The notes beneath the pieces are model-generated. The model searched no databases. It worked only from the letters and a program-made list of their open reading frames with translations, and was not told the DNA's origin. From assembly GCA_039654915.1 (NCBI GenBank), contig CM077595.1, forward strand, positions 44,485,501-44,549,500: DNA of 64,000 bases, in the 5' to 3' direction. A program made the position numbers and the translations under genes. This DNA comes from Aquilaria yunnanensis. Taxonomy: Eukaryota > Streptophyta > Magnoliopsida > Malvales > Thymelaeaceae. Below are positions 55,818 to 64,000 of the stretch, piece by piece; the stretch's first letter is position 1; the number at the start of each line of letters is the position of its first letter.

Positions 55818-56840
55818 TCATTCGCCACGTGCGTGAATATGGTCAGCCTTCAGTCCAGTCATTCTCAGCTCTTCAGCTGTCATATGTTGTTCAGCCCTTC
55901 GGTAGAATTCTCCCAGCGTGTCCGGGGGATCTTTGGAGAATTCGTAAAACAAGTGTGAATCCCTCCGGAGGCCCCTCGTCATGGCGAGGATGCGGATTTC
56001 GGGACGAAAGTCCGGAACACTGAGGGCCTCTCTGTTGAACCTCTCGACATAGTCACGGATGGTCTCCCCGTTTCTTTGTGCTATGTCAGACATCTGGACG
56101 GGCATCTTCGCCATCGGCTTGCTCCCAATGAACTGTTGGGTGAATGCTGTGGACAGCTCCTGGAACCCCCTGATGTTTCCGGGAGGCAGGGAATTGTACC
56201 AGGCAGTTGCTGGTCCTGCGAGGGTGACTTCAAAGCACTTGCAGAGTGTAGCATCATCAGCCCCATGTAGCACCATGCTACGTTTGTACTTTGTTAGGTG
56301 GGCCTGGGGATCAGTCCGACCCTTATAGGTCTCTAGCCGAGGTAGCCTGAACTCACTTGGCATGGCCGCCTCGACCACTGTTCGGGCGAAAGGAGTTTCA
56401 TCTCCAGAGACGGTTTTAGTTAGCCTGGCCCAAACAGGCTTGCATGCCATCTGCTGTTCCACTCTCTCCAGTCTTGCCAAGACTTTCTCCAGGAGGAGCG
56501 CAGCACTGGGCTCCTCTTCCTGGTACTCTGAGGTTCTTTGGTAAGAGGACTGTTGCCGTCTCTTCGGGGAGCGACTTCGGTACCGAGGTAAGGGGGACCT
56601 TGCCTCTGGCGACAAACTTCTTCTGGACGGGATTTCGGGTCATTCAGTCCTCGCTTTTTTCGCCAGCCGTGCTCCGAGGGGCAAGTTATCTGTTGAGCAC
56701 TCTTCCCGTGGCTCCCTACTTCCCGAGCTATGATGGGTTGCCCTTGGGCTTTTCTCCCGAGGTCGTGCTGGCGAAGTGGGTTTTTGCGCTTGGGCTGGTT
56801 GCGGCCACCTTCGGTCTATCTGTTGTGTCATTTCAGCCAC
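55818..56840 (-). pseudogene. gag of element B
   Basis: Main frame 56615-55818. An Arg/Ser-rich start (RYRSRSPKRRQQSS) is followed by a helix with LEKVLARLERVEQQM and the capsid domain: LPRLETYKGRTDPQAHLTKY, GPATAWYNSLPPGNIRGF, FTQQFIGSKPMAKMPVQM, GETIRDYVERFNREALSVP. The likely true start, MTQQIDRRWPQP near 56831, is in another frame after a one-base change near 56640. Stops at 55818 (TGA) and about 55806 (TAA) split gag from its C-terminus in the same frame. Confidence 0.9.
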
Positions 56841-57020
56841 AACAGACCTCTGAAAGTCTCATAAAAAACCCATGGTGATGACAAGAGGGCATTCCTCTTC
56901 AGGCAAGGAAGTCTCTGGGGGACTTTGTTCGGTAGCTGGTTGGGTCTCAGGCGCGGACGGGGACTTCGGGAGTCCTTTGTCCTTCGAACGCCGAGTTTCG
57001 ACAACCGCTACCTGGGAGTA

Positions 57021-57040
57021 GTTTCCCACAGACGGCGCCA
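57021..57040 (-). other. Primer-binding site of element B
   Basis: The minus strand reads TGGCGCCGTCTGTGGGAAAC, two bases inside the LTR. TGGCGCCGT equals the complement of the plant tRNA-Asp 3' end over nine bases; beyond that the match is not clear. Confidence 0.8.
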
Positions 57041-57042
57041 AA

Positions 57043-58013
57043 TGATGCCCCAAGGCATCTTCGTTTGCTGTCATGTTGACAGGTGGAGAGACTTCCTGAG
57101 GAGGCGACCGCCTGGAGCTCTGGTTTCCTAGCTGAGTGTGCCTGAAAAGCCCAAAGAAGAGGTTAGGAGGTCGCCAGTTTGCTTTTCCGGGGAGGAACCT
57201 CCGACGCCCAAGTCAGTTTTCTGAGTGAAAGTGGAGGAAGAACACTAAGGGATCAAGTGTCTTGCCTGTTTTGTGTTTTCTCAGAGGGAGGAAAATGCCC
57301 ATCCTTTGCCCAGTCCCATTTCCTAGTATTTATAGGAGTAGCTGGTCCGTTCAGATCATGACACGTGTTCGGTCGGATTTGATCTATACTTTTGGACCTA
57401 GGGGACAGGCAGCCGTTTGCAGCCTCCTTTAGCCCTGGACCCGGACAGGTTGCGTCAGGACTGGGGCGGCTGCGGCGTGTCAGTTCGCCATTCAGATGTG
57501 ACGTGTAGGGCTTGTGGGCGACATGTCAGAGGCTCCTTAAATGCTCATACCGTACTCCCGAGGTCCCCTGGGCGAGGTCGCCCTTCAGTGCGTGCACCCT
57601 CTTCGGATTCTATCCGTCCTTCGGTGCAAGCACCTCATTCGGGATCTATCCCACAGTTCTGGGAGTTCCTCTGGTGAACACCTTCTTCGGGACTCATACC
57701 CATAGTTCGGGGATTCCCTTGTTCAGGTGGTTCTTGTTCGGGGAAGACCTCTTCGGGGCCTCTGCCTTCGGGGAGATTCTCCCTTGCTTCAGAGAGATGG
57801 CTCTCTTACCCGAAGACGGTCAGTTTGGCCCCTCGATGGAGACGGTGTTGTCCTCGGAATTCCTGACGAGCTAACGAAAGTCTCGAGCTCATAGTGTTTG
57901 ACTTCGCACCTTCCGAGGTCAATGAAAAGATCCTATCTTGGGTGACGTCAGACTCCTCGGCCAATATTCTGGCAGGGAGTTACTACCGAGGCGGCAATAG
58001 CCTTTGGCTATCA
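57043..58013 (-). repeat. 5' LTR of element B
   Basis: 971 bp, no length difference from 46901-47871. Both terminal hairpins are present. Followed by ACACT and the last bases of the copia LTR. Confidence 0.95.
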
Positions 58014-58022
58014 ACACTAACA

Positions 58023-58037
58023 ATCTCCCACTTGCAC
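58023..58037 (-). other. Polypurine tract of copia C
   Basis: The minus strand reads GTGCAAGTGGGAGAT and then the LTR start TGTTAGTG (split by B). The AAGTGGGAGATTGTTAG context is typical of plant copia elements. Confidence 0.85.
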
Positions 58038-58039
58038 TA

Positions 58040-60202
58040 AAAGCCAATCATCGATTTATCTAATACCGATGGACCTAGAATGGCTATCATGCTTCTGCTG
58101 CGTAAGGGCTTTGTCAGTGGATCAGCAATGTTGCTGTCTGTCAAAGTCCTGCATATCCTTACATCACCCTTCTCGATGATCTCCCTGATGAGATGATAGC
58201 GTCGGAGTATGTGTTTGGATCGCTGGTGAGATCGAGGTTCCTTAGCCTGTGCGATTGCTCCATTGTTGTCACAATAGAGCTCTATCGGGTCGACAATGCT
58301 TGGAAGCACTCCAAGTTCAGTGATGAACTTCTTGATCCAAACTGCCTCCTTCGCAGCATCAGAGGCGGCAATGTACTCAGATTCTGTTGTAGAGTCAGCT
58401 ACTGTCTCTTGCTTTGAACTCTTCCAGCTCACAGCACCACCACCAATACAAAACACATAACCAGATTGCGATCTAAAATCATCCTTATCGGATTGGAAGC
58501 TTGCATCGGTGTAACCCCTTACAACGAGCTGATCTTCACCTCCAAAGACCAAGAATGCATCCTTAGTCCTTCGTAAGTACTTAAGGATGTTCTTAACAGC
58601 TGTCCAGTGACTTTCACCGGGGTTCAATTGGTACCTACTCGTCATGCTCAAAGCATATGAGACATCAGGATGAGTACATATCATGGCATACATGATAGAT
58701 CCAATTGCTGAGGCATATGGAATCTTACTCATGCGCTCTCTCTCCTCGGTTGTACTCGGACACTGAGATCTAGAAAGAGTGATACCATGTGACATGGGCA
58801 AGAATCCTTTCTTGGAATCTTGCATGCTAAACCTCTTTAGCACCTTGTCAATATATGTACTTTGACTTAGGCCAAGAAGCTTTCTAGATCTATTTCCATA
58901 GATCCTGATGCCTAACACATAGGCTGCTTCACCCAAGTCCTTCATAGAGAAACATTTCCCTAACCAAGTCTTCACAGACTGTAGATCAGGAATGTCATTC
59001 CCGATGAGTAGTATGTCATCTACATACAACACCAAGAAGACAATAGCGCTCCCACTAACCTTCTTGTAAACACAAGGTTCATCTTCATTTTTGATAAAAC
59101 CAAACTCTTTGATTGCATCATCAAAATGAAGATTCCAACTTCGAGAAGCTTGCTTCAGTCCATAAATGGACCTTTGCAATTTGCACACTTTATTGGCATT
59201 CTCAGGAGTGACAAAACCCTCAGGTTGTGTCATGTACACATCCTCAAGTAGCTTTCCATTTAGGAATGCAGTTTTGACATCCATTTGCCATATCTCATAA
59301 TCATAGTGTGCAGCAATAGTAAACAAAATTCGGATGGATTTAAGCATAGCAACTGGTGAAAAAGTTTCATCATAGTCAATACCATGAATTTGCTTGAAAC
59401 CTTTTGCGACCAATCGTCCCTTAAAGGTAATCACATTACCATCCATGTCAGTTTTCTTCTTGAAAACCCATTTGCACCCTATGGGTTTTACCCCTTCAGG
59501 TGGGTCAACCAAAGTCCATACTTGGTTTTCATACATGGATTCCATCTCGGATTTCATGGCCACTAGCCACTTCTTAGAGTCAGGCCCCAACATAGCTTGT
59601 TGGTAGGTTGTGGGCTCATCTTGATCCATGAGCATCACATCACCGGTGTGAGTCATGAGAAATCCATATCTCTCGGGCTCACGCCGAATCCTACCAGTCC
59701 TACGTGGGCTCTGTGCTACAGGAACAGACTCTTGAACCACAACATCTTGTGGTGTCTGTTCAGGTTCTATTTCAGGTTCGATGTCTCCTTGTTGTTCTTG
59801 AATTTCTTCAAGTTCTACTTTCCTCCCACTAGTTCCTTTAGAGATAAACTCTTTCTCCAAAAAGACACCAGTTCGAGCAACAAACACTTTTTCCTCAGAG
59901 GGATTGTAGAAATAGTAACCCTTTGTTTCTTTGGGATACCCAACAAAAAGGCATTTTTGAGATTTGGGCCCTAGTTTGTCAGAGGATTGACGTTTCACAT
60001 AAGCAACACAGCCCCAAATCTTCATAAAAGACAAATTGGGATGCCTCCCACTCCATATCTCATATGGTGTCTTTTGAATCGATTTAGATGGAACTCGGTT
60101 TAGTGTAAAAGCGGCTGTCTCTAGAGCATGTCCCCAAAAGGAGTTTGGAAGGTCAGCTTGACTCATCATGGACCGAACCATGTTAACAGAGTTTGATTTC
60201 AC
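58040..60202 (-). pseudogene. Copia C: integrase end, RT and RNase H
   Basis: A 721-codon open frame. The integrase tail has LNRVPSKSIQKTPYEIWSGR and KCLFVGYPKETKGYYFYNP. RT: WVFKKKTDMDGNVITFKGRL, LVAKGFKQIHGIDYDETFSP, IWQMDVKTAFLNGKL, SIYGLKQASRSWN, FLVLYVDDILLIGND (YVDD kept). RNase H: GYTDASFQSDKDDFRSQSGY, ADSTTESEYIAASDAAKEA, YCDNNGAIA, and ADPLTKPL near the end. It lies one base out of frame with the upstream integrase (junction near 60199). Length and motifs fit Ty1-copia, perhaps Tork-like. Confidence 0.93.
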
Positions 60203-60797
60203 TTTTCAGAAACACCATTCCATTGAGGTGTGCTTGGTGGAGTGAGTTGTGATACTATACCACACTCCTTCAGATAGTCAAGGAATTCTCGATCCAAGTA
60301 CTCTCCACCTCGATCTGATCGAAGCACTTTGATACTCTTCCCGAGTTGGTTTTCTACTTCATTCTTGAATTCTTTGAACTTTTCAAAGGATTCTAACTTG
60401 TGTCTCATAAGGTACACATAGCCATATCTGCTGAAGTCATCAGTGAAAGTAATGAAGTATTGGAAACCTCCTCTAGCTTGTGTAGACATAGGGCCACATA
60501 CATCACTATGTATGAGTCCTAGTAAGTCATTAGCCCTTTCACTTTGCCCTGTGAATAGGGCTTTGGTCATCTTGCCCAACAAACATGACTCATATGTCTC
60601 ATATGATTCAAAATCAAATGAGTCCAAGAGTCCATCCTTATGGAGCTTGGATACGCGGGTCTTATTTATATGGCCCAAGCGACAGTGCCAGAGATAGCTC
60701 GAGTTTGAATCATTTAATCTGACCTTCTTGGTATTCACATTATAGATTGGATCTTCAAGGTCTATAACATACAACCCATTGCTAAGTTGAGCACTAC
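60199..60797 (-). pseudogene. Copia C: pre-integrase and integrase core
   Basis: LWHCRLGHINKTRVSKL (His pair) and ESCLLGKMTKALF (Cys) form the zinc site. The core has LGLIHSDVCGPMSTQARGGF (Asp), VLRSDRGGEYLDREFLDYL (Asp) and the start of the Glu block PQWNGVSEK. At the junction with 60202 a TGA and a one-base loss interrupt the frame. The N-terminal side is cut by element B2 at 60798. The five bases before it, ACTAC (60793-60797), are the expected TSD, whose partner is outside the window. Confidence 0.9.
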
Positions 60798-61769
60798 TGA
60801 TAGCCAAAGGCTATTGCCTCCTCGGTAGTAACTCCCTGCAGAATATTGGCCGAGGAGTCTGACGTCACCCAAGAGAGGATCTTTTTACTGACCTCGGAAG
60901 GTGCGAAGTCAAACACTATGAGCTCGAGACTTCGGTTAGCTTGTCAGGAATTCCGAGGACAACACCGTCTCCATCGAAGGGCCAAACTGACCGCCTTCGG
61001 GTAAGAGAGCCATCTCTCTGAAGCAAGGAAGAATCTCCCCGAAGGCAGAGGCCCCGAAGAGGATCTTCCCCGAACAAGAAACACCTGAACAAGGGAATCC
61101 CCTAACTATGGGTGTGAGTCCCGAAGAAGGTGTTCATCAAGGGAAATCCCAGAACTATGGGATAGATCCCGAAGGAGGTGCTCGCACCGAAGGACGGATA
61201 GAATCCGAAGAGGGTGCACGCACCGAAGGGTGACCTCGCCCAGGGGACCTCGGGAGTACGGTATGAGCATTTAAGGAGCCTCTGACATGTCGCCCACAAG
61301 CCCTGCACGTCACATTTGAATGGCGAACTGACACGCCGCAGCCGCCCCAGTCCTGACACAACCTGTCCGGGTCCCGGGCTAAAGGAGGCTGCAAACGGCT
61401 GCCTGTCCCCTAGGTCAAAAAATACATATCAAATCTGACCGAACACGTGTCATGATCTGAACGGACCAGCTACTCCTATAAATACTAGGAAATGGGACTG
61501 GGCAAAGGATGGGGAATTTTCCTCCCTCTGAGAAAACACAAAACAGGCAAGACACTTGATCCCTTAGTGTTCTTCCTCCACTTTCACTCAGAAAACTGAC
61601 TTGGGCGTCGGAGGGTCCTCCCCGGGAAAGCAAACCGGGGACCTCCTAACCTCTTCTTTGAGCTTTTCAGGCACGCTCAGCTGGGAAACCAGAGCTCCAG
61701 GCGCTCGCCTCCTCAGGAAGTCTCTCCACCTGTCAACATGACAGCAAACGAAGATGCCTTGGGGCATCA
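60798..61769 (+). repeat. 5' LTR of element B2
   Basis: 972 bp, TGATAGCCAAAGGC to CTTGGGGCATCA. Clearly the same LTR as those of B. Both end hairpins are intact. Confidence 0.95.
61475..61484 (+). promoter_or_regulatory. Sense TATA box in the B2 LTR
   Basis: CCTATAAATA within CTACTCCTATAAATACTAGG, the same site as in both LTRs of B. Confidence 0.65.
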
Positions 61770-61771
61770 TT

Positions 61772-61790
61772 TGGCGCCATCTGTGGGAAC
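61772..61790 (+). other. Primer-binding site of element B2
   Basis: TGGCGCCATCTGTGGGAAC, two bases after the LTR. One change (G to A) from B over the shared stretch. A 74-codon frame from 61738 runs across it and has a 71-codon counterpart in B, but its meaning is unclear. Confidence 0.8.
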
Positions 61791-61937
61791 CTACTCCCAG
61801 GTAGCTGTTGTCGAAACTCGGCGTTCGAAGGACAAAGGACTCCCGAAGTCCCCGTCCATGCCTGAGACCCAACCAGCTACCGAACAAAGTCCCCCAAAGA
61901 CTTCCTTGCCTGAAGAGGAACGCCCTCTTGTCATCAC

Positions 61938-62159
61938 CTACGCGCCAGGCCAAAGGGAATAAAACAGGGAGACCTCGTTCTCCGAAAGGCTGAATTTGCA
62001 CCCCGAAAGCCATCCCACGGGGTACTTCGCGCAAATTGGGAAGGACCGTACCTGGTACTTGCCGAAGTACGAAAAGGAGTTTATAAGCTCGGTGATGCCG
62101 AAGGCATAGAATTAAAAAACACTTGGCACTCAGAGGCCTTGAAAAAATTCTATGCCTAA
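61938..62159 (+). pseudogene. Integrase C-terminal fragment of B2
   Basis: 73 codons plus stop, LRARPKGIKQGDLVLRKAEF to HSEALKKFYA, with no internal stop. It is all that remains of pol. The junction at about 61937 shares only one base with both parent sequences, which suggests illegitimate recombination rather than LTR recombination. Confidence 0.9.
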
Positions 62160-62282
62160 AACGTTTGGTGGGAAGGTTGTATTGCACAAGTTGGACAAAT
62201 TTGTCTAAGTAAAAAGTTCTGAAGAAGTACAAAACAAGAGTCTCACTAAAGCAATCGCCGAGGAAAGCAAAAAGTTTGGTTT

Positions 62283-62500
62283 TCCGAAGTCTCTTGAGCG
62301 AATATGTTCGGGACAAAGGAAAGCAAGAGTATGGTTATCCGAAGTCCCTTGAGCGAATATGTTCGGGACAAAGGAAAGCAAGAGTATGGTTTTCCGAAGT
62401 CCCTTGAGCGAATATGTTCGGGACAAAGGAAAGCAAAAGTATGGTTTTCCGAAGTCTCTCGAGCGAATTATGTTCGGGACAAAGGGCAACAAAGGGATCT
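62283..62500. repeat. 55-bp tandem repeat, four copies (B2)
   Basis: Four units each containing GAGCGAATATGTTCGGGAC (the last with an extra T), spaced 55 bp. B has three units at 51281-51447. Confidence 0.92.
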
Positions 62501-62632
62501 GGCAAAAAATACTTAGCCAAATTTTTATCTATTGAGCCAAATAGTGCTTACAGAGAAGAAAGTTGCTGAAAGACTACAAAAAAGAAGAAGAAAATAAAGA
62601 CAAAAGGCCCTAGTACAAACTAAGGAACCTCG

Positions 62633-64000
62633 GCGTCTTGAGAACTGCCAGCCTCTGTGCTTTTATCAGCAGCCTTCGGCACCGAGAAAGAAGGAGGTAG
62701 TTTCAAGTGCTCGATCTTGGACCAAGTCCACCGAGGCTCCTTCGGGATGTTCATGCCTTCCAGGAAGGAGAGGTCAAAATCTGGGAACTTCTACAGAATT
62801 TGGTGCCGAGCAAGACAGAAGCTGTCTTGAAAGCCCAACTTCGTCATATCATCGGACTCCCGCTTCTTGACCGCCAAATCTGCATAGTCCTTCTCCAGAT
62901 CCGCGTAATCCTTCTCCAGATCCTTAAGCTTTCTCTTCAATGCCTTCATCTTCTTCTTCTCTTCTGAAGGCTTCTTCAGAGATGCGACCTCGGCTTCGAG
63001 CTGGGCCTTTTCCTCGAGCGTCTTCGCAAGGATTGCGTCACTTTCTGACTTATCCTTTTGAATCGCTTCTACGGTCGAAGTCAGCTCCGCCATCCGAGAG
63101 CCGAGGTCGGAAAGTTTCTGGGAGGTGCCTTTCTCAAGTTCCTCTTTCTCTTTTATGCACCCCTCTCGAAGTTCAGCAATTTCCTTCTCCGAAGACTGCT
63201 TCAGCTGAGCATTATCGGCAGCCAACGCCGAACACTGGGCCTTCATCTTGGTGTAAAGGTCCCAGAGTGACGCCCTCCGTTCTGTCTCTCGTGCCACCCG
63301 AACACGGAGCAACCCGGCATACCCCATCAGCTGCAAAAAAGGCAAAACAAAGGGAAAATGATGCTAAGTAAAAAGCAAAGGCGAAATTGGCACTAAGGAA
63401 ACAGTGAAGCATACCTGGGCGGCATGTTCAATAAGTTTGGCGGCCAAAGAGATGTCGCCTGGGTAAGCCTCCGTAAGGGCCTTATAAGAGGCCTCAGTAA
63501 ACACCCCTTTGCACATCTGCCTGGCCATCTCGGGACAGTCCTCGGAGTACATATTCATGTCCTCCATGAACGTCTAGAAGGGCTCCTTCGGAACTTTCCC
63601 TGCTGGGACTTGGGCATCCCGAAGGGCCCTCTTGCGGGCGTGTTCGGCAACCCAGTCAGGAGCGGCCACCTCCACTGCACAACAAGGCAGGAAAATTGGT
63701 TAAGGCCAGAAAACCCTTAAGGATTTACAAGAGAAGAAAAGGGTTCTTCGACAAAGTACAAACCTGCTGGCACCTCGGTAACGTCCTCGTCAAGAATCGA
63801 CGTCGCCTCAGTAGAGATCCCCTTGCCTTTTATTTGGCGCCGTTCCTCGGCAGAAGGGGTCTCCTCCCCATCGCCCTCCAGAAGAGCATGCGAAGGCGTG
63901 GGGCTTTGAGGAAGGACGTCGACAGAAGGAACCTCGGGCAAAGGGGCAGCAAGGTCTCCGGGCTCCTCGCCTACCTCCTCCGGAATTTGCGGAAGAGAGG
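62633..64000 (-). pseudogene. Antisense gene of B2 (exons 2 to 4)
   Basis: Minus strand, runs past the window end. Exon 4 is 63330 down to about 62633, intron 63331-63414, exon 3 63415-63674, intron 63675-63763, exon 2 63764 to beyond 64000. All three splice borders visible are canonical, including the intron 2 acceptor (TTGTGCAG) that is damaged in B. Exon 4 gives the coiled coil (EKDYADLEKDYADLAVKKRE). Two nonsense changes: a TAG after ARHQIL near 62792 (B has CAG) and a TAG near 63576 in place of a Trp. Otherwise the match to B is close. Confidence 0.82.

Larger units (their letters stand above)
46901..58013 (-). mobile_element. Element B: near-intact Tat-lineage Ty3 retrotransposon with antisense gene
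   Basis: 11113 bp with a perfect ACACT duplication. Minus orientation: 5' LTR 57043-58013, primer site 57021-57040, gag, protease, RT with first RNase H region and archaeal-type RNase H, integrase to 51546, 55-bp repeats, antisense gene on the + strand (48700-51143), polypurine tract 47875-47884, 3' LTR 46901-47871. All gag-pol domains from 56615 to 51546 lie in one frame broken only by about four nonsense codons. LTRs differ at roughly 25 to 30 of 971 positions by eye. It is GC- and CpG-rich compared with the older layers. Confidence 0.95.
45488..60797 (-). mobile_element. Copia element C, 3' half, interrupted by two Tat elements
   Basis: Minus-strand Ty1-copia element inserted in the RT of G. 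Parts: 3' LTR 45488-46900 and 58019-58022 (split by B), polypurine tract 58023-58037, RNase H/RT/integrase 58040-60797, then cut by B2 at 60798. The rest (gag, 5' LTR) should lie right of the window. The domain order integrase, RT, RNase H is the copia order. The protein is close to intact, so C is much younger than D2, A or E. A solo LTR of the same family is at 7472-8887. Confidence 0.9.
60798..64000 (+). mobile_element. Element B2: internally deleted Tat element keeping the antisense gene
   Basis: Same family as B, opposite orientation. 5' LTR 60798-61769, primer site 61772-61790, about 150 bp of leader, then a jump at about 61938 straight to the last 73 codons of integrase (61938-62159), four 55-bp repeats, and the antisense gene on the minus strand (62633 to beyond 64000). 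Compared with B, about 5.1 kb holding gag, protease, RT, both RNase H regions and most of integrase is gone. The 3' end is outside the window. Confidence 0.93.

Noticed and set aside
62283..62500. CRISPR or satellite locus
   Set aside because: It is an exact-period direct repeat without spacers, inside a Tat element. Four units are too few for a satellite locus.

Overview
This window is plant nuclear DNA, and essentially all of it is LTR retrotransposon sequence. The signs of an angiosperm are the element types (Tekay-like and CRM-like Ty3 chromoviruses, Tat-lineage Ty3 elements with a second RNase H, and a Ty1-copia element), initiator-Met-tRNA primer sites and TATA-type LTR promoters. The species cannot be told from the sequence. 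I found no convincing host gene, tRNA, rRNA or CRISPR array. Gene symbols are therefore empty, and most coding regions are broken.

The elements can be peeled apart because their ends and 5-bp target-site duplications (TSDs) are readable. The outermost layer is an old + strand Tekay-like element, D2: a 5' LTR remnant at 14245-16283, gag and protease at 16452-18222, then protease and RT at 40940-41764. Three things have landed in it. (1) A sister element, D1 (1-14244, its 5' part lies left of the window), sits in D2's own LTR. D1's LTR is split by a minus-strand Tekay-like element A (2458-13545, TSD TTTCC), and A's RT is split by a solo copia LTR (7472-8887, TSD AGAAC). (2) A minus-strand Tat element E (18223-40934, TSD CTAAG) sits in D2's protease. 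E carries a solo D-type LTR (19915-22395, TSD ATCCC) and a full-length + strand Tekay-like element F (22935-32548, TSD TCACT). (3) A minus-strand CRM-like element G (LTR 41765-43325, pol to 45487) sits in D2's RT. G is split by a minus-strand copia element C (45488 to 60797). C is split by a Tat element B (46901-58013, TSD ACACT) inside its LTR and by a second, inverted Tat copy B2 (60798 to the window end) inside its integrase.

The most interesting unit is the Tat lineage (E, B, B2). On the strand opposite gag-pol, between integrase and the 3' LTR, each carries a separate gene with its own TATA box, GT-AG introns and a coiled-coil C-terminus. Intron positions agree between the diverged families E and B. 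B2 has lost nearly all of gag-pol by one internal deletion but keeps this antisense gene. The strip where the sense and antisense genes converge holds a 55-bp tandem repeat whose copy number differs between B (3) and B2 (4).

A second pattern is a module of short palindromic repeats about 1.05 kb into the LTRs of both A and F. The repeat sequence differs between the two families, but the position is the same. Coding regions of the older layers are dominated by TAG stops where the family has Gln (CAG), and three of the RTs have lost a catalytic Asp. All identity statements are by eye.
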